Source: Flavobacteriales bacterium
GTDB taxonomy: Bacteria > Bacteroidota > Bacteroidia > Flavobacteriales > Flavobacteriaceae
Direction of reading: 5' to 3'
NCBI GenBank assembly: GCA_018335925.1
Contig: JAGXRF010000019.1
Span: forward strand, 1 to 64,000
DNA length: 64,000 nucleotides
Both the position numbers and the translations under genes were made by a program. The notes beneath the pieces are model-generated. The model was not told the DNA's origin. It was given only the letters and a program-made list of their open reading frames with translations, and ran no database searches. Positions 42,450 to 50,090 of the stretch are shown here, piece by piece; the stretch's first letter is position 1, and each line of letters opens with the position of its first letter.

Positions 42450-42689
42450 TTAAATAAACCTGTAAATAAAGTGTGTAGGATTAAAATTAAGATAGGATGA
42501 GTTTGCATGAATACTAATTTGATACCAATAAGAAACCCATTGGTTTTCACTAAACATTGCAATATGACCATATGGAACTCCGTTATTGTCTGAACGACCT
42601 CCCGGGTATCCCTGCATCATAACAATATCACCTTTTTGATAATTAGTATTAGTTAACTCTTTAAATCCTAAACTTATTAAAAAAACTTT
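42450..42689 (-). pseudogene. Truncated CHAP/amidase-like toxin tip C
   Basis: The 79-codon open frame has no start codon. It reads VFLISLGFKELTNTNYQKGDIVMMQGYPGG, broken here for length, then a glycine-histidine block GVPYGHIAMFSENQWVS and a tail ending in HFIYRFI. The GDIVMM and GHIAMFSENQWVS segments match the second half of CHAP/NlpC-like peptidoglycan amidases, with the conserved histidine. The first half with the catalytic cysteine is absent, so the fragment cannot be an active enzyme. It is immediately followed by the lipoprotein immunity candidate. Confidence 0.65.
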
Positions 42690-42708
42690 TTAATACTATA
42701 CGATATAA

Positions 42709-43185
42709 TTATTTAACTCTAGAAAAAACACTAGTACTACTCAAATCAAAAATTGTATCCTTATTATTGATCCTTGTTTTGTAGTAGAATTTATAAAATT
42801 TGTTATTCTTTAAAACAAGCTTATTTATGTTTTCTGTAATTATTTCTTTTTTTAATTCTATATCGTATTCAAATGTTCTGTCAGAATAAATTAATGTATC
42901 ATTCTTAAAAGTATATGTCATTTCTGATAATTTCTCAGAGCTAATATATTTCATTGTTACATTACTTAAAAAATGAATTGTGTCAGGATTTTCTCCATTA
43001 ATTCCTTCACCTCCAATTATCCACTTTGTACCAACTAAATTAAAATCACTTTTATGAATATTTTTGTCCTTATAATTGCTAACATCATGTTCAATATCAT
43101 CAACTACCTTATTTGAGTTACTTTTATTGCAACTAATAATTATAAAAATAACAATTAAAAATTTAAAAAGTTTCTTTGCTTTCAT
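42709..43185 (-). CDS. Lipoprotein, candidate immunity protein B
   Basis: This 158-residue lipoprotein has a signal that ends IIISCNKSNS. The mature part has a lipocalin-like opening (NLVGTKWIIGGEGINGENPDTIHFLS) and successive strands ending in STSVFSRVK. It starts 14 bases after the stop of the NlpC/P60 tip. An envelope lipoprotein is a plausible protector against a peptidoglycan peptidase. No specific immunity family is recognised. The frame is intact. Confidence 0.6.
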   Translation of the reverse strand: MKAKKLFKFLIVIFIIISCNKSNSNKVVDDIEHDVSNYKDKNIHKSDFNLVGTKWIIGGEGINGENPDTIHFLSNVTMKYISSEKLSEMTYTFKNDTLIYSDRTFEYDIELKKEIITENINKLVLKNNKFYKFYYKTRINNKDTIFDLSSTSVFSRVK

Positions 43186-43199
43186 TTTTTAAATTTAAA

Positions 43200-43900
43200 T
43201 TAATTAACTCTTCCTACACCAACAAATGGTTGCCCAAAACCTCTTATCTGACCACTGGGCATTAATAAATGTATTTTTATTGAACCAGGATTATAGCCAT
43301 TAACTTGAGCTTGTATTTCAGACACTCCTCCTGCATCACTAATATCTACTACAATCCCTGTATGATAAGCATTTTTACCTCTAAGCCAGAAAATATGATC
43401 TCCAAGTTTAGTATCTGAAAGTTGTGAAGACCAATATCCATTTTTTTTAAACCATTGTGCCTGTTCAAAAGCTGTGCGTGGTATTGAATAACCTGCCTTA
43501 GATGCAATTTCTCTTGTTAATCTTGAACAATCAATAGTTCCTGGTATATCTGATAGAGAATATTTTCTTAAATCACCTTTATAACTTAATGCTATTTCAG
43601 CAACCTTATTTCCATTTCCACTCCCACCGGCATCAATACTAATAAAAATTTTTCTCATTCCAGATATTACACCTCCCAATTCACTACCTGAATCTGTTAA
43701 TTCCTCAGCACTTGAAAAGGGTTCCCACAAAATCCAACCATTTCCACTTGGTCTTAATATCAAACCTGTATCCGAGTGCCAAATCCCATTTTTGTTTGTC
43801 CAAGTTACATCTGTTCCAGCTACAGATAGCTATCTGAATCATAATGCTATAATATTTCCATCGAAGTTAGGTATAGATAGTTGTCTGAATAGGAGTGCCT
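43200..43900 (-). pseudogene. NlpC/P60 peptidase toxin tip B, without start or delivery region
   Basis: The lower 210 codons (to 43829) are open and contain an NlpC/P60 domain: IDCSRLTREIASKAGY (catalytic cysteine), GDHIFWLRGKNAYHTGIVVDIS (catalytic histidine) and QAQVNGYNPGS (third polar residue region). Upstream the same frame continues through TAG at 43830-43832 and TGA at 43839-43841, with NFDGNIIAL and LFRQLSIP words. VTWTNKNGIWHSDTG leads into the domain. The best start codons are TTG and none is convincing. NlpC/P60 domains cut peptide bonds in murein. Read as the C-terminal tip of a polymorphic toxin whose core is missing. Confidence 0.68.
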
Positions 43901-43914
43901 TAGGTGGTTAATTT

Positions 43915-44424
43915 TTAAATAAATTGAAAACTTAAAATAAACATAAGAATAGAAAATAAAATAATTAAAAATGAAAAAATAGCATAACCTCTTTTGATTT
44001 CTTTAGTTTTTTTATCAAACTTCCTAAAATACAAAATATATTTTTGGTTTTTATCAATAGCAAAATGATAAATTAAATATGCTGGGATTACAGAAATAAT
44101 AGCTACAATTTCCCAAGTAAAAAATGATTCCAATCTAAAAAAATCATAAATAAACAAAAATATGCAACTTATGATTAAATATAAAATAAAGGTAACTGCT
44201 GCAGTAGAATACATAATATTAAATCCAGTATTTTCGTCTAACCAAGTTTTATTAACAATTTCCGTTAATGAAGTATTATGTTTTTCAAAATTTCTTTTTA
44301 TCCTTGGTATTCTATCAAAATACATAATTGGGTTTAATTTGTCAATAGTTTTTGATAGTCTATTCAAAAATTTAAAGACACAATAATTTATTACATTCAC
44401 ATAAAACTCTACTAATTGAAACAT
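43915..44424 (-). CDS. Membrane protein, candidate immunity protein A
   Basis: This 169-residue protein has an amphipathic N-terminal part and four hydrophobic segments (YSTAAVTFILYLIISCIFLFIYDFF, FTWEIVAIISVIPAYLIYHFA, GYAIFSFLIILFSILMFILSFQFI). No family is recognised. It follows remnants of a toxin tail (stop at 44455) by 30 bases and precedes the NlpC/P60 tip. Its position in the tip-immunity alternation makes it a candidate immunity gene; the evidence is contextual. Confidence 0.55.
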   Translation of the reverse strand: MFQLVEFYVNVINYCVFKFLNRLSKTIDKLNPIMYFDRIPRIKRNFEKHNTSLTEIVNKTWLDENTGFNIMYSTAAVTFILYLIISCIFLFIYDFFRLESFFTWEIVAIISVIPAYLIYHFAIDKNQKYILYFRKFDKKTKEIKRGYAIFSFLIILFSILMFILSFQFI

Positions 44425-44454
44425 TTTTAAAATTTTTATTTGTTATGAATTCTG

Positions 44455-44621
44455 TCAACCATAAATCCACCCAGCTAACTGCCCACGCTTCCACATGAAA
44501 TGAAGTTCAGCGAAGTCAATCCTTTTGTATGATTTCACAATTTAAAAAATTTATAAACACTAATTCCATGTAGTAAACCTTTCTTAATTGCATAATCATT
44601 TACTATATTAGTTGGATTAGC
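44455..44621 (-). pseudogene. Remnants of two toxin C-terminal tails
   Basis: Two short open fragments overlap here. The first (44535-44621) reads NDYAIKKGLLHGISVYKFFKL and stops at TGA. The second (44455-44541), in another frame, begins with a GTG that overlaps that stop and reads KSYKRIDFAELHFMWKRGQLAGW to TGA. Both look like C-terminal ends with basic and aromatic residues, as seen at the ends of effector tips. Together with the spacer to 44970 this is the right edge of the toxin bank. No further gene was found between 44622 and 44970. Confidence 0.4.
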
Positions 44622-44751
44622 TCAAGAAGAACGTTAGTGGTGCTTTTGCTCAAATTTAGTAAAATCTTTATTATATACTATATCCAATAGAATGGATAAT
44701 TAGTTTGTTGACATGCTTATACAAGCGTCTAATGAATGAGAAAAGTTGATG

Positions 44752-44935
44752 TTGTTCCGAGTTCAGGATGACAAGGCTTAATGGCATGTCAGAGCTGCTT
44801 AAAAAAACGAAAACTACACACCTATCCCATTGTCATTCCGAACTTGTTTCGGAATCTATTTAGTTGTATTTAGAATATCGAGAGATGCTGACCCGTGAAT
44901 AGAAAATGGACGAAGTAAATAAGTATAGCATGACA
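44752..44935. repeat. Palindromic intergenic repeat, third site of the family
   Basis: The main copy, 44831-44935, begins TGTCATTCCGAAC and ends in AGCATGACA. Its left half (GAACTTGTTTCGGAATCTAT) matches the copies at 20.6 kb in inverted orientation. Its right half is a longer form with GCTGACCCG and GGACGAAGTAAA. A degenerate half copy (GAGTTCAGGATGACA) lies at 44756-44771. The element separates the toxin bank from pdxH. Confidence 0.75.
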
Positions 44936-44970
44936 GATATTCACTACGCACTAAACAACCGCAAATTAAT

Positions 44971-45615
44971 TTACGGAGCCAATCTTTCTAATTTCCAACT
45001 AAAATCGTTTTGTACAGAGTATCGCAAACGGTCGTGCAAACGATTGGGTCTGCCTTGCCAAAATTCTACCGAAATAGGTCGAACCAAATACCCACCCCAA
45101 TGTGCAGGTCGTTGTACGGTAGTACTCTGGGCAGATGCTTCTAGTTCTTTTAATTGATTTTCTAAGAATTCTCTATTCGGAATTATTTGACTTTGTGGAG
45201 ACACAATAGCTCCGAGTTGACTGCCAAGTGGTCTGCTTTCAAAATACCCATCTGAAAGATTGGGTGCAATTTTTTCAGCCATTCCTTTGATGATTACCTG
45301 ACGTTCTAAAGTTGGCCAAAAAAAGGACAATGCTACTCTTGGGTTGGCTTCGATTGCTTTTCCTTTTTCAGACAAATAATTGGTGTAAAACACAAAACCT
45401 TCGTAAGTAAATTGTTTGAGTAATACAATTCTTGATTTCGGAAAACCATCCAAGCCATTGGTTACCACTGTCATGGCATTTACTTCTTCTAATCCTCCAA
45501 AATCTTCCACTTCATGAAACCATTGTTTAAATAATTGCATCGGATCTTCCGGCACATCGGTTTCTAACAAAGCCTTTTTTTCGTAAGATTTTCTGTAATC
45601 GCTTAGGTCTTTCAT
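44971..45615 (-). CDS. pdxH: Pyridoxamine 5'-phosphate oxidase
   Basis: This 214-residue FMN enzyme oxidises pyridoxine or pyridoxamine phosphate to pyridoxal phosphate. SRIVLLKQFTYEGFVFYTNYLSEKGKAI, in parts, is the FMN-binding strand region. VALSFFWPTLERQVIIKG follows, and the end WQGRPNRLHDRLRY...WKLERLAP is the strongly conserved C-terminal substrate site. Length and motif order are normal. The gene is likely monocistronic and ends next to the palindromic repeat. Confidence 0.95.
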   Translation of the reverse strand: MKDLSDYRKSYEKKALLETDVPEDPMQLFKQWFHEVEDFGGLEEVNAMTVVTNGLDGFPKSRIVLLKQFTYEGFVFYTNYLSEKGKAIEANPRVALSFFWPTLERQVIIKGMAEKIAPNLSDGYFESRPLGSQLGAIVSPQSQIIPNREFLENQLKELEASAQSTTVQRPAHWGGYLVRPISVEFWQGRPNRLHDRLRYSVQNDFSWKLERLAP

Positions 45616-45628
45616 TGGTATGTTTTAA

Positions 45629-45657
45629 AAAAAGCTGCTCTTTAAGGAACAGCTTGT
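45629..45657 (-). terminator. Terminator after the glutathione peroxidase gene
   Basis: On the minus strand AAGCTGTTC pairs with GAGCAGCTT (one mismatch) around a short loop and runs into seven T. Confidence 0.8.
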
Positions 45658-45662
45658 TATTT

Positions 45663-46250
45663 TTATTGCAATGCTTTTAAAATCTTCTCGTCCATTGGTT
45701 TGGTTCGTGGACTAAAAACTTCCACCAAATAGCCTTCTTCATTAATCAAATATTTTTGAAAATTCCACTCTACTTTGGAATCTGAATGTCCGTTCAAATC
45801 CTTTTGGGTTAAAAATGCATACAAAGGGTGCATGTCTTTTCCTTGCACCGAAATTTTTTCCATCATCGGGAAGGTCACCCCATAATTAGCTTGGCAAAAT
45901 TCTGCAATTTCTTCATTACTTCCTGGTTCTTGTCCCATGAAATTATTAGCAGGAAAGCCAACGATAACCAATCCATTTTCTGCATACTTTTCATACAAAG
46001 CTTGCAATTCTTTGTATTGTGGGGTCAATCCACATTTGGAGGCAGTATTTACCACTAAAATTTTCTTTCCTTTTAAAGAAGAAAAATCAAACTCTTTTCC
46101 GTTGATGTCGTTTACTACAAACTGATAAATGCTTTGCTTTTCCATATTTTGTTGTTGAATCGTGATGTTTGGAGAATCAGAGTTAGATTGTGCTTTGTTC
46201 TGACAACTAAACAATCCTACCAATGCCAATGTAAAAATTAATTTTCTCAT
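45663..46250 (-). CDS. Glutathione peroxidase-like thiol peroxidase, exported
   Basis: About 195 residues. The N-terminus is a lipoprotein-type signal (LALVGLFSCQNKA), so it acts in the envelope. The GPx core follows: VNTASKCGLTPQYKELQ with the peroxidatic cysteine, VIVGFPANNFMGQEPGS, and VEWNFQKYLI with the conserved tryptophan. A second cysteine at EFCQANY suits thioredoxin-type recycling rather than glutathione. The frame has three possible ATG starts (46262, 46259, 46250). I prefer the last because the predicted transcript start is near 46264. Confidence 0.9.
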   Translation of the reverse strand: MRKLIFTLALVGLFSCQNKAQSNSDSPNITIQQQNMEKQSIYQFVVNDINGKEFDFSSLKGKKILVVNTASKCGLTPQYKELQALYEKYAENGLVIVGFPANNFMGQEPGSNEEIAEFCQANYGVTFPMMEKISVQGKDMHPLYAFLTQKDLNGHSDSKVEWNFQKYLINEEGYLVEVFSPRTKPMDEKILKALQ

Positions 46251-46269
46251 ATGTTTCATCATTTTTTAT

Positions 46270-46277
46270 CAAATGTA
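46270..46277 (-). promoter_or_regulatory. -7 box of the glutathione peroxidase gene
   Basis: TACATTTG on the minus strand fits TAnnTTTG and lies directly before the possible starts. Confidence 0.5.
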
Positions 46278-46336
46278 AACAAATTCTTTTCAAAGTATTC
46301 TTGTAATGCTAACTTTAATAAGCTGCTAACATTTGT

Positions 46337-49300
46337 CTATTTTAACCTATTTAGTTTTTTGTACTTCCAATAAGTTACCACCGAAAGTAATGTTACGGAT
46401 GCAACCGTAATGTACACAAAATTTGGAGTAATCACTTTATCACCACTTGCATACGAATGCAAACCTACCAAATAAAAGTTAACTCCAAAGTAGGTCATTA
46501 ATATAGATGCAAAAGCAAATACACTCATTACATTATAAGCATACAACCCTCTAAAGAATGGCACAAAACGAGCGTGAATTACAAACGCATACACCATGAT
46601 ACTTATCAAAGCCCAGGTTTCTTTTGGGTCCCAACCCCAATATCTACCCCAACTTTCGTTGGCCCATTGTCCGCCTAAAAAGTTTCCAATGGTAAGCATG
46701 ATCAAACCTATGGTAAGAGCCATTTCGTTTACATAAGTAATTTCTTGGATGTTTAATTTCATCTTGGCTTTGTTTTTTTCGGTTGTTAGTAAAATCAATA
46801 CCAACGACACCAAACCTAAAATAAACCCAAGTGCAAATGGACCATAACTTGCCACAATTACTGCCACGTGAATCATTAACCAATAAGAATCTAATACCGG
46901 TTGCAAGTTGGCAATGGCAGGATCGGTCCAATTCCAATGAGCAATCATCAAAATCATCGAAGCTACAAACGTACCGGAGGCTACGGTTAATTTAGATTTT
47001 CTTCCAAAAGCAAGGGTAAAGAAAATGGTTGCCCATGCCACATAAATCATGGATTCGTAGGCATCACTCCACGGAGCATGCCCGGAAATATACCATCTGG
47101 CTATCAATCCAAAAGTGTGTAACACAAAGAAAAGAATGATCAAACCATGGAAGAATTGAATGCCGTAATGGATTGCTTTTTTTGGAGTAAGCAAATGTGC
47201 TATGGCCAATAAAAGCATCAAAACACCTGCTATCATATACCATGAGAACAGTTTTTTGAAGATATCGTATTTGTTGTATAAAATTTCGGATTTTATCTTT
47301 TGGTCGGTTGGTCGGACATCTGCACCAAACTTTTTCTGGTAATTGTTTAAACCTTCTATTATCTCATCTGCTTTTTGGTAATTGGCTTTTTTTACTGCAG
47401 TTTCCAATTCCATGAAATACAAAGGCATGATTTTGCGAATAATGGTCACATCTTCTTGGGTAATTTCTGCTGATTCAGCAAAGGAAACCCAAGTGTTATT
47501 CTCATCATTTGGGATAGGAAATACACGTAAAATAGTCCCTGAAAAAGCTGTATTTAACAGCACTACCCTTTTATTGACTTCAATAAAATCTTTTTGAAAT
47601 TGGTTGGGTACAGTAGCACGAGTAGCCTCTTCCACATAATTTGCCAATTTGTAGTTCCCTTCTTCATCAAAAAATTTGATAAACGGGATGTACTTTTCTT
47701 TGCTATCAATTTTTAGAATTTTTCGCAAACTATCGTTTTGCTTTTTCACATATACCAAAGGTACTTCCATCCAATACCTTGGATATTGCACCATTGATAA
47801 AAACACCTGATCGGAATTGAAATTTTTGTAATGATCACTTTTGCTTACTTTACGTAACAATTCAGAGGAGAATGTATTTACAGGCTTCATCCTACCCCCT
47901 TGGTCTTGGATCACCAATGCCCCAAATTTGGCTGCATGTGCTTCAGAAGCCATACGATCAAATAAAAACTTTTCAATTTCTGCCAACGGAGGTGCTTGTT
48001 GCGAAGCATGGTTGTGTTGAGCAGCAACGGATAATCCTAAAAATAAAAACAAACCTAAAGTTGCTTTTTTGGCTTTTACTTGCTCTAACTTTTCTCTTAA
48101 ACTCTGGAATCGTGTGTTTTTATCAAACAATATCATCATCAAACCAAAATACAATAAAAAATAACCTAAATAAGTGAGCCATGTACCAATTTGATCATGG
48201 TTTACTGACAATACCGTACCAGTTTCATCAGGAAAAAATGAGGCTTGAAAAAATCTATATCCTCTGTAATCTAAAATGTTATTCATAAAGATTCTGGCAT
48301 CAAACTCTTTGCTTTTTTCTTGGTCTTGAATGGTGACTTTACTTTCAAAAGATTTGTAGTTGTTGATGGTTCCGGGGTATCTCTCTGCAATAAAATCGTT
48401 TAATTTTACTTTAAATGGAAGTTCGTAAACCTTACTACCAAATAGGATGGTAAAATCCAAATTACCTAAAGTTACCGATTGCGGTATGCCCATTTTTCCA
48501 CCAGCACCTTGCAAGGTTAGTGTTTTTTGTTCGTTGCCATAAATCACATCAACCAACAAAATATCATCTGTTTCTTTGTCTTTCCAATCGTTGTTTGAAA
48601 CCCATTGCTTGGTGCCTTTGGTAACTGGTTCTGGAAAAACAAATTGCAATCCTGCTACTTGGTACAACGATCGAAGTTGCAAAGGTTGTAATTCGTCTTT
48701 AACTACCAAACCAGTTGCTTGGGTAGCCATGGTCATATACTCCCCACCAAAAACCGACTGCAATTGCAATTGTCCGTTGGCATCTTCGGTAATATTAATG
48801 GCACCTTCAGTAGGTTGGTTAAAAGCAATCAACACATTTTGGATATTTTGAATCGTACCTTCTTCTAACCAAATTTCTCTTCTGCTACCGGTAGAGGATT
48901 CTACTAATTTCAAATATTTTTTTCCGTTTGGATCGGCTTTAAGTTCCTCTACCCCATTCATAATGAAATCTTTGTAACGGATTTCAAATTTTTGTCGGTT
49001 GAATTGGTTGTTAAAAGAAAAATGGTTGTTTGCAACGGCAGATAACAACAATGGTTTGTAAAACGACTTACGTTTCATTTCTCCATCCACTTGCCCGTCT
49101 ACATAAACAGTTAGATAGGTTTTATCTGAATAAAAAGTACTTTCCGCAGTTCCTTCTTTGATTGGCATGATGCCTTCAAAGCTAATGTATCTGGTAATAA
49201 AAGCTCCTACCAAAATCAGGATAAAAGAAAGATGCAACAACAAAGTAGCCCATTTTTCCTTTTTGTATAATTGGTATCTTTTGATGTTTCCAAAAAAGTT

Positions 49301-49480
49301 GATGACAAAAAACAACATAATGAGTTCAAACCACCATGCATTGTACACATAAATTCGGGCAGTATCGGTATTGTAAGCACTCTCAATAAAAGTTCCTGCT
49401 GCCATAGCAATGGCAAAGAAAATAAACAAAAATGCCATCAAACGAGTGGAATACAAAAAGGAAGTAATTTTGAATTTCAT
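46337..49480 (-). CDS. ccsA: Cytochrome c biogenesis protein, ResB-CcsA fusion
   Basis: This 1047-residue polytopic membrane protein makes up the system II haem lyase in one chain. The N-terminal part is ResB/CcsB-like, with spans near residues 15 and 50 and a large periplasmic loop (QFEVRYKDF-like and YRFFQASFFPDETG). A linker with a PrsW-like periplasmic section follows near residue 500. The C-terminal part is CcsA, with spans and the haem-handling WWD motif WGRYWGWDPKETW near residue 945. It attaches haem to apocytochromes c outside the cytoplasm. As I recall, this fusion is typical of Bacteroidota and Epsilonproteobacteria. Two -7-like boxes lie upstream. Confidence 0.93.
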   Translation of the reverse strand: MKFKITSFLYSTRLMAFLFIFFAIAMAAGTFIESAYNTDTARIYVYNAWWFELIMLFFVINFFGNIKRYQLYKKEKWATLLLHLSFILILVGAFITRYISFEGIMPIKEGTAESTFYSDKTYLTVYVDGQVDGEMKRKSFYKPLLLSAVANNHFSFNNQFNRQKFEIRYKDFIMNGVEELKADPNGKKYLKLVESSTGSRREIWLEEGTIQNIQNVLIAFNQPTEGAINITEDANGQLQLQSVFGGEYMTMATQATGLVVKDELQPLQLRSLYQVAGLQFVFPEPVTKGTKQWVSNNDWKDKETDDILLVDVIYGNEQKTLTLQGAGGKMGIPQSVTLGNLDFTILFGSKVYELPFKVKLNDFIAERYPGTINNYKSFESKVTIQDQEKSKEFDARIFMNNILDYRGYRFFQASFFPDETGTVLSVNHDQIGTWLTYLGYFLLYFGLMMILFDKNTRFQSLREKLEQVKAKKATLGLFLFLGLSVAAQHNHASQQAPPLAEIEKFLFDRMASEAHAAKFGALVIQDQGGRMKPVNTFSSELLRKVSKSDHYKNFNSDQVFLSMVQYPRYWMEVPLVYVKKQNDSLRKILKIDSKEKYIPFIKFFDEEGNYKLANYVEEATRATVPNQFQKDFIEVNKRVVLLNTAFSGTILRVFPIPNDENNTWVSFAESAEITQEDVTIIRKIMPLYFMELETAVKKANYQKADEIIEGLNNYQKKFGADVRPTDQKIKSEILYNKYDIFKKLFSWYMIAGVLMLLLAIAHLLTPKKAIHYGIQFFHGLIILFFVLHTFGLIARWYISGHAPWSDAYESMIYVAWATIFFTLAFGRKSKLTVASGTFVASMILMIAHWNWTDPAIANLQPVLDSYWLMIHVAVIVASYGPFALGFILGLVSLVLILLTTEKNKAKMKLNIQEITYVNEMALTIGLIMLTIGNFLGGQWANESWGRYWGWDPKETWALISIMVYAFVIHARFVPFFRGLYAYNVMSVFAFASILMTYFGVNFYLVGLHSYASGDKVITPNFVYITVASVTLLSVVTYWKYKKLNRLK

Positions 49481-49556
49481 GGAAATAATAGTTAGTAGAT
49501 GCTATTATTTGGATGATTTTATTAAGGTAATCAGATTAACTAATTCTTCTTAAAAT

Positions 49557-49583
49557 CAAAAATAAAAAAGCAGCACAAAAATA
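49557..49583 (-). promoter_or_regulatory. Two -7 boxes upstream of the ResB-CcsA gene
   Basis: Minus-strand TATTTTTG occurs twice, at 49557-49564 and 49576-49583, both fitting TAnnTTTG. A 9-base inverted repeat (AAATAATAG and CTATTATTT) sits in the leader right before the start at 49483-49510. Confidence 0.45.
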
Positions 49584-49664
49584 AGGCAACCTACAAGGAT
49601 GCCCTAATATTTTGGGTAAAATTTTGGAAAGATTTGCTAAGGTAGTTTATAAGCTTATTAATGC

Positions 49665-50090
49665 TTAATCTTCGATAAATTCAATGGGCTTTTTGGAGTT
49701 AATTTTTACCAAACAAAATGGATATGTCAAAGCCATGGTAATGTTTTCACCTCCTTTTGGTTGTTTCTTGTCAATGTAAACCAACACTTTGTCTTTAGTA
49801 AGTTTCACATTTTTTACTGAAATTTCATATCCTCCTGTATTTTTTTCCCCCATATTCAACAACACAAAATTGCTTTTTTTAATATCGTCCGGATGTAGTT
49901 TCTTTTTAAATCGTTTGTCCTTTAATAACATTTGAAATTCATTGGGCTCTGTTATGAATTCATAAAATTCGAAATTTCCCCCGGCATAAGCATCTTGAAA
50001 AATAATTTCAAAAGCACCGGTGCTTTTTGGGGTTGACTTACAGCCAAACACGAAAGACATCAGTAAAATGGTACAAAAGAATTTTCTCAT
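49665..50090 (-). CDS. PrcB-like lipoprotein
   Basis: This 141-residue lipoprotein has a signal ending SFVFGCKSTP. The C-terminal part (GEKNTGGYEISVKNVKLTKD, then KGGENITMALTYPFCLVKI) matches the PrcB family, named after a subunit of a spirochete protease complex. No partner protease is adjacent. The gene overlaps bshA by four bases and is probably translated with it. Function here is unknown. Confidence 0.8.
   Translation of the reverse strand: MRKFFCTILLMSFVFGCKSTPKSTGAFEIIFQDAYAGGNFEFYEFITEPNEFQMLLKDKRFKKKLHPDDIKKSNFVLLNMGEKNTGGYEISVKNVKLTKDKVLVYIDKKQPKGGENITMALTYPFCLVKINSKKPIEFIED

Noticed and set aside
44906..45157. 83-residue plus-strand frame
   Set aside because: It is antisense to the conserved C-terminus of pdxH and to the repeat element.
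48576..48851. Plus-strand frame inside the ResB-CcsA gene
   Set aside because: Reverse shadow of a well-supported long gene.
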